A DNA stretch of 64,000 bases, taken from the NCBI GenBank assembly GCA_037176845.1, contig JAYKXP010000058.1, positions 186,001 through 250,000 of the forward strand, read 5' to 3'. A program made the translations under genes and the position numbers. The notes beneath the pieces were generated by a model, which saw nothing but the letters and a program-made list of their open reading frames with translations, ran no database searches and was not told the origin of the DNA. The stretch comes from Paramarasmius palmivorus. Taxonomy: Eukaryota > Basidiomycota > Agaricomycetes > Agaricales > Marasmiaceae. Numbering within the stretch: the stretch's first letter is position 1; every line of letters starts with the position of its first letter. Below, piece after piece: positions 1-11,234 of this stretch.

Positions 1-1213
1 CACGACTAGACTACACAAAGCATAATCTGTCCTATGCCTAGAATCATTGAGCGTGCGAGGAAAGTGAGGAAGTGAAGCAAATGAACCTTTTCAAGAGCAA
101 GACCAGTCAAGGGAAGGAACGTAGCCGCGTATACCTGAACCATAGTCTCCTATAAGCCGACGGTCATACTTTTTAAAGGGACGAGGGTGGTACCGTATAC
201 CAAGGGACGTCGAGGCAAGATCAAGGACCGCTTTGTGTTCTCGCAAGTCGAAGCGGAAATGTGGGACGAAGACATTTCATGAAGGTGAGCTTGCGGGTCG
301 AGCCTTGGGTTTTCAGCGTTTCCTGCGAGTTCATCACTTCACTTCCCCTTCCGAGCCTATTCATCCATACCATCTCTCCTAGCACTCCCCATTCTGACGC
401 TTATTCGCAATGAAGTCCAGGCGCATTCCTGAGGAACGACAGTAAGACCTTCCGCGCTAGGTAGACATCCCCAAACGCATGTCCATCACCAGAGGCGGCG
501 GTGAATCGACTCGCACCCGCACGCCCAACATTTACACAGCCCAGAGCTACTAGATTATATACCGTGTTTTTGGATTGGATTCTGAGGAGTGGAGTGGGAT
601 AGGTTGAGGAATGGGACGCGTAGTGGTGCATATAAGGGTAGCGGTGCGGCAAAAACAATCCGTGTTGGTCCTAATACAAGGTAGTGTATCAAGGCTATGC
701 GATCTCATTTTGAATAGTCTAGGGTCATGTTAGAACAAGAGCGACGAAGTAAAGAGAGAGGACGAAAGGGCAAGGAACTTGGAAGGAACGCACCCACAAC
801 ACCCGAATTTTCCTAGGCAAATTCAATTGTGTCAATTGCTTCCGAATGATTGGGAAGAGGGTAAAGGTGTGGTGGTTGCGTTGTGGGCATCGCTTGGGGT
901 AGCCAACGGGCCTTCAGATATGGCGTGTCATAGGATAGGATGAACAGGGATATGGATTCGGAAGACAAGTACTCACAAAAGGCCATAGGCTAGTTGTGGT
1001 GCACGTGGTTATTTTTGCAGCACACAACGCAAGCCGCTGAACGTCGTCGACGACCCTCGACGACCATACTACATATTGCAATGCTCCTCTACATAACCAG
1101 CACTTGTTTTATTGTGATACGTAGGGGGTTACATGGCCTATTCGAACAGGAAACATACTACATGCATCGGTCCATGATTCCCAGCTTGTCGTCTCCGCGA
1201 CAATCAACTGAGC
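1..1213. other. Left-edge spacer without a recognisable gene
   Basis: I see no gene here. The longest open frames are under 100 codons, lack plausible splice structure and resemble nothing I know. The stretch is the 3' flank of copy A, which is transcribed towards it. A gene running in from outside the window cannot be excluded. Confidence 0.5.
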
Positions 1214-2752
1214 CTATCGTACAAAAACCTTTTCCTCGTCTTCCCGAAGCTCAACTTCTACCCCTGTTAGCACAATATCAATAGACTGTACCCGGTGCCC
1301 ACGTCGATCATTGAACCGCATGTCAGAAACAACTTCCATAGTAGTTTGCAGATTCTCGACATTCTTTCCGAGTTTTGCCCGGACTAGGATGAGGGTCGGT
1401 GCGATTGCCTGTTGATTTTTAAGATGCTAGTCAGTAACAAGTCATTAGGATACCGGGAATGCTTGCTCACTGCCATCAAGGTAGCAATAGGAAAGAAGTC
1501 GAATGACACTGAGCTATTGTTTGGCAGAGTATTGACTTGAATGAGATTTGCAACTTGGAACAGTGGGTAAAGGATCCCTGATTCCATGCTGTAGGTAATA
1601 TAGTAACCAACGGAGTCGGTGGTATTCTCGAAAGCTTGAACGCACATAATCTTATAAACTGAATGGACGAGATTATCACTAGTGTGAGTACCATCGGCAA
1701 CAACTTGTCTGTGAATCCACCAGATGCGTCCAGCTGCAAAACGCATAGATATAAGATAAGGGCAGGAAAGCGAGGAAGACACACCAGTCAGAAGCGTCAG
1801 AATCAAATTGATAGCAATGCTACTGATGCCAGACACAAAATTGATGAGGTTTCCTTGAGCAAATAGCTCTTGCGAGTTCTTTTTGAGACCAACTGCTATG
1901 ATTATAGCACTAGTAATTCCAGTAGCTAGCCACATTCATGAGGACAGGGAAATGACGACGAGAAAAACGGTACCATTTGAAATAATTGATGCGAAAATTA
2001 AGGGTAGACCTATTCGTTTGTTGAAACTCCAGATTGTGTAGCACCGATGAATCTGGTTGGGATTTCAATCAGAACTGGTATTAAGAATGTGTAGAGGAAG
2101 TACTAACAAGCATCCATTCAGCCGTGGCACTATCAATGCGTCAACATCAAACCATAACGATCGGGATTGACACATACTTGAGGAGGATAGAAACCAGTGG
2201 CTGAAGTACCCTAAGTGTTCCAGGGAGATCAGTACAAATATGAACATGGAAGACAGATAAACTTGAACTTACTCGAGAACTATCCTACTGACGTTCGTAT
2301 GAGATACCAAGTATTTGCGAAAAAGTTGAGGGTCCCCAGTCTTGATCGTGTTGAAGAAGACAACGGAGTCGTTGGCATAAAGAATACTATAAACTAGGAC
2401 GAATAGCGTAGACAACACGAAAAGGGATATCGCCAGCCCTAGGTAGAGCCTATTCGTAGTTGTCGCACTGCCCGACCTTCGCTTGTGATTTCTCAACATA
2501 TAAAGATATGTGCCGATAAGGAAGACGTAGGTTCCTAGCAGAGGAATCGAATGTGATTCCCAGGCCATAGCTTGGATATAGATTGCGGCCGCCTACCGTA
2601 AACAAAGTACATAGCCTGGAATATTAGAGCATTAGCGTGGTAGCAGAGCGAAAAACGCATTCGAAACTTGCAGAGAATGTGGATATCGGGCGAATGATTG
2701 TCCGTTCAACGGAGATGTAAGAGGCGTACTTTTCGGGGAGTGTCGATGCCAT
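1214..2752 (-). CDS. 7-TM membrane protein, copy A
   Basis: Leftmost member of the nine-gene 7-TM family; the family is described under copy F. Ten exons can be followed. Exon 1 (2752-2672, 27 codons) starts MASTLPEKYAS. Exon 2 reads AMYFVYG, exon 5 ATAEWML, and the last exon begins with AIAPTLILVRAKLGKNVE and ends EEKVFVR then TAG. No stop or frameshift was found, so the copy looks intact. Intron 1 apparently has a GC donor (TCT then GCAAGT), where most copies have GT at this site. The exon 1 length of 81 nt, shared with other copies, supports that boundary. Function unknown. Confidence 0.8.
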
Positions 2753-4039
2753 AGTCAAGGGTAGGATATGGCTGAGTTCAGGTTAGCGCAGCTAATGCAG
2801 TTTGCAGATATGAACCGTATGCTCACTTTAAATATAGTCAAAAATTGAATACGTCGCGAACTCGACAATATCGAAGAGGTGAATGCTGCCGCCCTGACAG
2901 AATCATGATGGTCGTTAATTAAAGCCTGTGCGCCTCGGCGACCGGCATGAGTTGGAGAAGACTGTATTATGTTCATTGAAAGGGTCATCCCATGCATGGG
3001 CTGTGAGTTAAGAGAGACGCAAAGCAGAGCCGATTGAAAGAGGCTATATTCGTTATGCTACAATACACCAAGTCAAAGATGTACGAATGAAAACCAACGC
3101 GCACCTTGAGCGTATGTATAACCAATGATCATTGATGAACACTGCAATTTCACTAATGTGAATGCTCAATCCAATGATTCGCATGATCCCGAAGTACGAA
3201 TATTGCGCTGATCAAGGGCGCTCAGCGCTCAGGATCGTCACAGGTTACAGCAGTTGAAGTTGGGTTCCACGCTCTTCAAAAAATCAGGCTAGAATTGTGT
3301 TAACCTATCAGAAGAACCACATACCTTCACACGACCCTAGAAACAGTCGTATAAGAATGTGATGGTGGCCATCGTTGACGAGGACCCGAGAGAGAAAAAC
3401 GCGATTGTAGCTGTAGCAAAACAGCTGCCTTTACATTGAGTAGGAGGCTACTTTGCATCAGGTAGTTTGGGAACTACGATGATATCAGTAACGAGGTTAC
3501 AACTGCTAGCTCCTACGAACCTGTTGGCAGGAAGTGCGTCAACATTCCATCATGGTGTAGAGGGATCCAGGTACGCAGACTCGATTACTCCAAACGAAAA
3601 TCGAGGGAGTAGATAGTGCTGTAGAAGGTGCCAATTGCGGATAGGCTGGTGGATCAGGTCATCTTCCATCCTGTGTTGGGAGTTTTCACATATGAACTCT
3701 GGGCGGCGGCCGACGAGAGAAAACGCGCCGTAACTTTCAAGTATGCAACACTCCCACATCATAGCGGATAAGAGGAGACTTGGGGTATCGTCATTTCTTG
3801 TCCTCCAGGCAGTGTACGACGCTTTTCCGACCTTGGCGAGAATGTACTCACATCCAGCCCTCCGCTCCCTAGATCTTCGCCCAGTACGCCATATCGACTT
3901 GAGCCCGTGCCCTACGTGTATGCTTTCTCGCAGATAGTCTTGTGAAAGAGAATGTTTTCCCCGGATGTTCGCCCAGTGCAGCTGGTGCTGATGCTTGCAA
4001 CTAGCTGACGGTGGAGGCAAGGTTGGTTGAATCGCATGC

Positions 4040-4930
4040 TGTCCTAAACATTAAGACATTGGGGCAGGTCGAAGAACCTTCGTTTGGGGGTAGTGTAGCC
4101 TAGAGAACGACACTGAATGAACGGGGCGTGATTGACCGAACTTCTGTTTTCGCTGCCCACCAAAATGCGCCAAAGTTGCCTTCGAGGGAAATACACCATA
4201 AATAGGATGCCAATTTCGCGCCGCGGAGTCGAGTCTAGATGGTGATTCTTTTCAACATCGCCTACACGGTGAAGAGATTGAGGTAGAGGACAATGAGCGC
4301 GTGTTGTTTTCGTGGAGTAGGGTATGGAATGCATGGGCAATGTGGGTGATTGATCCCGGTACAAAGCTCGGGAAAGCGTGTTCATCCTGCCTGGAGACTG
4401 AGTTAGAGCAGCCTGGTAAGACGAAGGAAAAGAGGGAACGCACCTCAGTTGTTACCCAGCTAGCGCTAGCTAAGTGAATACCTGGAGCGTCCCGTTATAA
4501 AGGATTGTTTCGAATTCAAGACTACGTTTCCGCGGCGTGAAGGGGAATATTTTCCCGGTGGAGGCACAGAAGTGTTATTGGTGTATCAGTGGATGTCGAT
4601 GATATTGAGCCGCTTCCTGTTCTAAACGATAAACCATTGGCTTGTGAGAGTAAGGACCATGGCTTCTGGTGCTTGCGCCCGAGGACTCGCGATAGACGCC
4701 ATGAAGGTTTGGGTGGAAGTATCGAGCTCGAGAGCACAGTTGTTTGGCATCAGTAAAATTTAGAGAACCTTCAACTTGAACTTGTAAAATGTATGGCAAT
4801 GGTGCATTGGTGACAGTTATTGCAGAGGAAGAAAAACAAGTTTCGGGTTCCGGTTCTGACTTTCCCGGTCACGCTTCACCAGCACTGGCGCAGGCGGCAC
4901 ACTTTGAACATCGATATTCAGAGCTGCCAT
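4040..4930 (-). repeat. Degenerate exon family, unit 1
   Basis: Minus-strand remnants of a duplicated sequence that recurs at about 10.1-11.0 and 13.5-14.3 kb. The units share a splice-acceptor-like stretch followed by a coding-like motif reading QDEHAFPSF (near 4385), and a second block reading LQVQVEGSLNFTDAK (near 4760). The sequence around 4750-4930 aligns by eye with 10866-11040. No long continuous frame survives, and I do not recognise the parent gene. The rest of 2753-5196 holds no gene I can support. Confidence 0.5.
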
Positions 4931-5196
4931 AGCGAGTAGTTCGAGCCCGACTAGGTCTAACTGTCACCTATAACTTGCATTTACAAAATGCAAAACAAAT
5001 ATTTCCTATCCAACTATAGCTCTCGAATAGAAAATGGCTCTAGCAGACAACTGAGAATGTAGCAGTCAAATGTTATCGGAGGAAGACACAGAGATTGGTG
5101 TACATAGCACAGAGTAATCGCACAGGGTAATCATACATCATAGACAGTACGCGAAAGCAATACACACACACCAAAACTTTCAAAGGGTCGGCGGAC

Positions 5197-5745
5197 CTAG
5201 CGATGACTCTCCTCCTCAGGCCGAGGACCGATTTGACGACCCACACGAGTACCTATCCGGATATCAGTGGCGATTCTAGGAGCGCCTTTTGCATGGACGG
5301 CTGCGTGGCAGTCGTATATCGCTTGGCAGACTTGGGACCATGAGCCTTCTGACAGCGATCGAGTTATTCGTCTAAGTGTATTTTGGGTGGTACAACGGGA
5401 AGAGACGAACCTAGGTTGGTACCGTATCCGCTATGATGCGTATTAGCATCGGGATTAGATAGAAGGCAGACGTCGACTTACTGTAACTATAACAAACGCG
5501 TTAGCTGAGAACGACGGGAAGTAGAAAGACAGATCCACAGATACCTTATACTTAACACCAGATTTCTCAAGTACTCTCTGACACTCTGCATTATACTCCG
5601 CAACGGACGGCTCACCTATTCCCACAGGAACCAAGGAAAAATCTACAGTGTAACTCGTCAGCTAGGGACCTGTATACGGAAGAACCCATGAAGACATACC
5701 AGCAACAGCATACAAATTTTGAGAACTCTCTGAAGTTATAGCCAT
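5197..5745 (-). CDS. ECM15/UPF0045 (YqgV-like, thiamine-binding fold) protein, second copy
   Basis: Five exons: 5745-5700, 5642-5545, 5486-5482, 5430-5411 and 5348-5197, giving 106 residues. The product starts MAITSESSQNLYAVA and carries FSLVPVGIGEPSVAEY, then GYGTNLEGSW, HAAVHAKGAPRIATD and IRIGTRV, the family's conserved blocks. Members are small ferredoxin-fold proteins; some bind thiamine-type ligands. Intron positions and phases match the copy at 16344 exactly, including a 5-nt exon. The C-terminus differs: after IRIGTRV it ends GRQIGPRPEEESHR, shorter and without the lysine/glutamate-rich helix. The frame is open upstream into the tail behind the PARP-finger gene, so the true start is uncertain. 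It could be a functional paralogue or a young pseudogene. Confidence 0.75.
5482..5486 (-). other. 5-nt microexon (TTACA) of the second ECM15 copy
   Basis: On the minus strand TTACA is flanked by an upstream TTATAG acceptor and a downstream GTAAGTCG donor. Including it turns TATAAG plus CGGATACGG into codons for YKLHGYGTN, the expected family motif. Skipping it breaks the frame. Confidence 0.8.
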
Positions 5746-6036
5746 GGTGGCACGAGACTTCTCTGTGGGTTCCTCCTCAGCATCTCCAGCCCCTTGCCCC
5801 TCAGCTTCGCCCGCAACGGTCTGTGCAATTGCATGACACACTGTTTTGGACGCCTGTGTGCTTGCCCTTGCTTTGTTGGACTTCTCACCATGATCCTTCT
5901 TCTCTGTCTTCTCTTCGCTGTCGTCCTTCAAGTTCTTCACGATGGCCAAAGGCATCTTCTTAGGCTTATCCACCATCCACTTCTCTGAGAGGTTTCCTTG
6001 CGCTCTCGGGAATATCTTCTGGGGCAACGTGGCCAT
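5743..6036 (-). other. Lys/Glu-rich open frame linking the PARP-finger gene to the ECM15 copy
   Basis: This frame is offset by one base from the PARP-finger frame and open from 6036 through the ECM15 start at 5745. It encodes a charged tail (KPKKMPLAIVKNLKDD, then EEKTEKKDHGEK) of the sort expected behind a fungal PARP-type finger, and reads straight into MAITSESSQ. Either the finger gene suffered a one-base frameshift that cut off its natural tail, or the tail is used through a splice I cannot see. The finger gene's own stop is at 5966-5968. Confidence 0.5.
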
Positions 6037-6490
6037 CTTCGTATGCCTTCTTCACGCGCTCCTGGTCTTCAGGCTTGAGATCTTCATAGCCGTCCAACTC
6101 CGAAACATCTGAGGACCGCGCCTTCATGTTTTCGAATTGTTTCTTGCTAACGCATCCCCAATGTCTCCATGCGCTAAAGAGCAAAAGGAATAGGACAGTT
6201 CGAGGTCAGACAAACAAAACAGGCGATGCGCACTCACTATGATTGCTTTCCCTCGAATTTCACAATGGTTCCAAAACGAAGTGTACCTTTGGCAATGGGA
6301 GTACCTAACAACGTATGTGTATCGCAACCTCGAAACTTGAGATAATGAGTTAGCCCAAGAGCTTGCCTGAGCAGGGTTTAGAGCCTGGATCAGAATGGCA
6401 TCAAATAACACCGATTTGAAGGAGTAAATTCTCACCCTTGCACTTTGCGCGATTGGAGGCGGCATATTCAAGGCGGTATCCAGAGGGCAT
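5966..6490 (-). CDS. PARP-type zinc-finger protein (short, possibly frameshifted)
   Basis: Four exons: 6490-6436, 6384-6367 (only 18 nt), 6304-6238 and 6173-5966, giving 115 residues. The product reads MPSGYRLEYAASNRAKCKG, SKPCSGTPIAKGTLRFGT, then YAWRHWGCVSKKQF. Zinc ligands are visible as C-K-G-S-K-P-C and W-R-H-W-G-C, the PARP-type arrangement known from DNA-nick sensors. The tail LKPEDQERVKKAYEDGHV is typical of small fungal single-finger proteins. Intron 2 appears to be GC-AG (CAG then GCAAGC). The frame stops at DGG; a longer basic/acidic tail continues in the next frame, so the gene may be damaged. Likely nuclear DNA binding, inferred from the finger alone. Confidence 0.75.
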
Positions 6491-6662
6491 AATGGTGGTA
6501 GGAAACAAGCATGCACTACGATCGACTCGGCTACTTCCTATCGCGTAACGTGACAGTGAGAGAGCTGTTTTTATTTATTATCAACAAATCGACAGCGCCC
6601 ACCGTTATTGGTTGTCCACTCTTGAGTCTTCATCGTTATATAGATAGATAAAAGCACTACGG

Positions 6663-7170
6663 AAGTGTGGTTTTTATGGCAAAATTAAATACACGGAAAA
6701 ATAATGAGCAAGAATTAAATGCCGGCCTCTTAAAAATTGTACTAAAATACCACCCAAACAATAGATAGCCCTGTCATTGTGCAGCAGGCAAATGTTAAAT
6801 GAAAAGTCTAGCTTTTGAGAGACTTTTGACAGTATTTTACCTGCTCCAAAACACTGAGACAATTTTGAATTTCTCTTGAGTTCTAGCAGCATTTTGGCAG
6901 CATTTTAGCGTGGGAAAATGCTAAAAGGCTGCCAAAATGCTGCTAGAACTCAAGAGAAATTCAAAATTGTCTCAGTGTTTTGGAGCAGGTAGAATGTTGT
7001 CAAAAGTCTCTCAAAACTTAAAGTTTTTCATTCAACATGGCCTACTGCACAATAACAGGGCAAAGTATCATTTAGGTAATATTTTGGTACAATCTTTAAG
7101 AGGCCAGCATTTAATTTTTGCTCATTATTTTTCCGCAGAATTCATCATGCCATAAAAACCATGCCACCGT
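6663..7170. repeat. AT-rich foldback element (two ~240 bp inverted arms)
   Basis: The left arm (about 6663-6900) and right arm (about 6929-7170) are imperfect reverse complements around a short centre near 6914. Translating either arm outwards from the centre gives nearly the same 72-residue frame starting MLLELKRNSKLSQCFGAG, which only reflects the symmetry. The arms are clearly richer in A+T than their surroundings. The structure fits a non-autonomous foldback or MITE-like element; I could not assign target-site duplications with confidence. It lies between the PARP-finger gene and copy B. Confidence 0.8.
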
Positions 7171-7255
7171 AGTGAAGGTAGAAATAACGCAGTTGGTTCA
7201 CATATCCAAATTCGTGTATAGGTGCGTAGAATTCAGCTTCATATTACCCCATTCA

Positions 7256-8804
7256 TCAGACTGACTCTACCTTCCCTTCTTCCTCCCGAGACCCAACGCT
7301 GGCCCCCGTCAGTGCAACGTTCAGAGACTGCGCCTGAGTCCCCGTGGCAGTATCCACAGCACCACGTCGATCGTTGAAGCGAATATCCGAAACTGCTTCT
7401 TCCCTCTGCAAACTTTCAACGCTTTTCCCGAGTTTTGCACGGACCAAGATGAGAGTAGGCGCGAGTCCCTTTAAGCGGCAATCAACATCATTACAAAAAA
7501 AAGGACTCGGTAAACCACTCACAGCACTCAAAGTAACCAATGGGAAAAAATCGAACGGCGCCATGTCCGTGGTATTCACCTCGACTAGATCAGCAATCTG
7601 GAGAAGTGGGTAGATGATCCCTGACTCCAAGCTGTGCCAGTGATGTCGATAAACGATCGAAGATCCATAAATGTCAAAATTCAAGAACACGCACATGATT
7701 CTACAGACTGATGGAATAAAGTTATCCGTTGATTGAATGCCACGGGCACGAACTTGTCGGTGAATCCACCAGATGCGTCCAGCTGTAGCATCACTTCGTA
7801 TAAGAAGAGGGACAGCTGAAAAGAATGGCACAGTACGACGCACCAGTAAGAAGCGTTAGAATAGAGTTGATACCTGCACTGCAAACATTGTATGCGAAAA
7901 AAGAGGTTCGTCCTTGAAGATTCAAGTCCCATAGCCCGCGTACGTTGAGGCTAACAAGGATTACAATGATACTCGCGATCCCAGCCGCTAATAGAATGAA
8001 TGATTAAAACGCATAGATCGTCAAAGACAAAAAGAAAACAGTACCATTTGAGATGACTGATGCCGTTATCAAGGGTATCCCGATTCGTTTGTTGAAACTC
8101 CAGATTGTATAACAGCGATGGATCTAAGTTTCAGTTAGCCCAGCTCGAAAAGATGGTTGGAGTAGTCACTGACAAGCATCCAATCCGCTGCCACGCTATT
8201 AATCCGTCAGTAAACTGACCTAGTTATTCACAGAGAAGACACGCACTTTGAAAAGATAGGGATCAATGTCTCGAGTGAGCTAAAATGGATGCGGGGATTA
8301 GATAAAGGTTCAAGGACTAGGCTGTGTTCGTCTTACAAAAGCGCCATCCTCTCCTTGTTGGCAGACGTCAGATATCTATGGAGGGTTCGATAATCCCTGG
8401 CCTTGGCCGCATTGAAAAAGAGTTCGGAATCCTGAACGCGCATAGCAGTAAATTCGGCAACAAATATCGTGGATAGCACGAAGAGGACCACCGCTAGCCG
8501 TAGATAGAGCCTGTTCGCAATGGTGGTATTGTCATACTTTTGCTCGTGGTTTTGCATCATGTATAGGTATGTCCCAAAAATCAAAACGTAGATGCCTTGT
8601 GAGGAACACATGAGTCAAAGCCCACTAAGCATGCAAAATTTGGTGCATACCGTAGACAAAGTACATAACCTAATGATGAACATTAGTAGTTGGAATGAAG
8701 ATTAGCTAGCCTAGACGTACCGAAAACGTGGACAACGGAAGGTCGATAACTCGCAGGACAGAGATGTATGGGGCCACTTCTTTTGGAACTGTCTCGGAAG
8801 CCAT
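7256..8804 (-). CDS. 7-TM membrane protein, copy B
   Basis: Intact-looking ten-exon member of the family described under copy F. It starts MASETVPKEVAPYISVL and ends REEEGKVESV then TGA. Readable landmarks are GIYVLIFGTYLYMMQ in exon 3, NVAADWML in exon 5, IHRCYTIWSFNKRIG in exon 6, AGRIWWIHRQVRARG in exon 8, and AKLGKSVESLQ with SDIRFNDRRG in the last exon. The splice sites I checked are GT-AG. The loop after the WSFNKRIG segment differs clearly from A and C, so A-C are not very recent duplicates. Confidence 0.8.
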
Positions 8805-11234
8805 GATGCTAGTTAGGATGGAACCAAATCTCGCCGTTATATGGCTTTTCGCCACTTCCTTAACCGTAGAGTTACGGTAGATAGTACAGACCAAGCCATA
8901 GCTGGGAGAGCAATCCATAGCGTTGATCTAATGATTGATACTGAAGGCTAGAAGGAACGAATCGAAGATGCGGAGAGAAGCAGGTGATGATGGAAGGCAG
9001 TCCGTCCTATTCGGAGTATTGGCCACGACCATGGAACCGGAGTTATGAGTTGCAAACTGCGAGCTTGTCAGTTAAATGTCTACCGTACAAAGGGACAGAC
9101 AGACTAGAATTCGTAACCAAGTATCAGATTACCTCTGGACGAGCAGATATTCGAGGCAAGGTGTAGAAGGCCGGTGAAACTGTGTAATAGATCTTTGCGG
9201 TTAGTGCTGTGGAGCAATCAATCAAATGGCTGCGGTGTTCTGTAGTCCGTGCATGATAGGAGCTATATCTCGAGTCACATATCACTGAGTACTCAGCAAC
9301 GACTCCCGATGTAGGATGGCATTTAGACGGGGTGGCGAGGCCTATGACCATCCGATCATACGTTATTCGAAAGCACGGCGGGAAGGGACCTGCTTCTATC
9401 CAAGCAGGAAAGGAAAATCAGTGTTGAAAACGTTTCATGTTGCCAGGAAGGGTGAAGTCGAAGAGCTTGGCTGTTCGAAAGAGATGATTGATTATACAGC
9501 TTTCGTAGTGCTGAACTCTTCTATCGTCTTCGGCACCTTGTTGAATTTCTTTATTCGATCTCTCGATTTGATGAGATGAACCAGATAAGCACCCCGGAAT
9601 TTTACCCTTGCCGTACAATAACTCAATTCGCGAGGTGAGGCGAAACAAGTCAAGTCGTTTCTCGTCCTGTATATAGTATTGGTATATGTTAGCTTTGTGG
9701 AGTTGTGAAAATAGAAGACGAGGGAACGCACCTAAGTTCTCTTAGGTGTACAGGTTGTTAGTCGTGAGAACCTTCCCTGGCCCGTACATTGCTTCATCGT
9801 CCTGGCCTCCCGACAACCTCGTCGGAAACCAAGTCCGTGTGGTTGTGTGGACCCAGGTTAAAGTGCGAGTCCCTTTGAAGGTAGAATAACATCCTGTGAT
9901 AACACGTTAGATGGAAACGAAAGGCGAGGAGGACACAAAATCACCTGTGAGATCCTTGGACATTGCATTCTTCTCTTCTGCCGCTCCTCGCGAAAGATAG
10001 GGAACCGGGATCAAGAAAGAGAAAACGTGCATGATTCTCGTTGACATTCCGACGCAGACCCCCTTCATGTTGGGTTCCGCAAGATTACCAACAGGTCTCA
10101 GTGACGTATAGGTCGGCCATAGGCACCTCCAATGGCGGCCAGCGAAAGACACCCGCACGGGGATGGCAGTAGAAATCGGTGGACTCGACATTGGTGCTGG
10201 TTTGTGGGTAGAGGAATGATGAATGTCCTTTTGGGGAGCATAGCCGAGGGAACGATACTGTGGTTTTGCGAGGGACTCTGAGGATGGTCTTCTGTTTTCA
10301 GTAGTCCTTCCTGCCCTTCACCGCCCACCAGTGTCCTTCCCCTTGTTCTGGAGACGCTAACGTTGCCTTCGAAGAATACACCACGAATATGGGGACTGTT
10401 TCGCAAAATGGAGTCTATGTGATAGCTCTTCAACATGAGAGGTTAGGCAGTCCTTGTGTAAAGCTCGGAAAAGCGTGTTCATCCTAGAGACTGACTTAGA
10501 ACGGCCAGGCGAGAGGAAGGAAAAGAAGGAACGCACCTCAATAATTACCCCAGCTAGCAATGACAGATACATCGATACTGTAGCCTGCAGGTTGAGGAAT
10601 AGGACTGATGTGAGCGTTTAGGTGTGGATGAGGTCGGGTAGTTGTAGTTCTGTGCAAAGCTCGGAAAAGCGCGTTCGTCCTGTCTGGAGTGTCTCTATGT
10701 TCCCGTGTTAGATTAATAGCGACGAAGTAAGAGAAAAAGAAGGAACGCACCATATCAACTTGGGCCCACTGCACCCTGCCATGTATGAGCCCACCGGTGA
10801 AATTCAAGTTGGGAATAAATTTGAACGGGACGCTATCGTGGTCGGAGGTCGATTCTTTCGCATCAGTAAAGTTTAGAGAATCTTCAGCTTGAACTTGCAA
10901 AAGTGTATGGTGCATTGGTGACAGTTACTGTAGAGGAGTCTCGGGTTCCGGTAGTTCCGGTCATGACTTTCCCGGTCACGCAGCACTAGCGCAGGCGACA
11001 CCAGGTTTTGTACGTTGAACTTCAGAGCTGCCGCGGTGATTCGAGCTCAACTTCTAACTGTCACCTATAACTCGCGCACCCATTTACAAAACGCAAATCC
11101 CACAAAATGAATATTTCTTATCCAACTATAGGTTTCATAGACAAGGAGAAGTCTACTAACAGACAACTGAGAATGACACAGAATGTAGCAGTCAATGTTA
11201 TCGGTATCACGAAGTATACACCGGGAACTCTATC
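8805..11234. other. Spacer between copies B and C with a degenerate repeat
   Basis: No intact gene seen. Short open frames occur on both strands around 9.1-9.7 kb without family resemblance. The part from about 10.1 kb onwards is unit 2 of the degenerate exon family, listed separately. Confidence 0.5.
10100..11070 (-). repeat. Degenerate exon family, unit 2
   Basis: Second unit of the family seen at 4.0-4.9 kb. On the minus strand it holds LQVQAEDSLNFTDAK (near 10890), a WAQVDMVR block (near 10760), and two copies of the motif after an acceptor-like site, QDERAFPSF near 10678 and QDEHAFPSF near 10485. The internal duplication shows that the motif block itself was copied. No complete frame remains. 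Confidence 0.5.

Noticed and set aside
6674..7155. Pair of similar 72-residue proteins on opposite strands
   Set aside because: The similarity comes from the foldback symmetry of the DNA, and the frames have no family resemblance.
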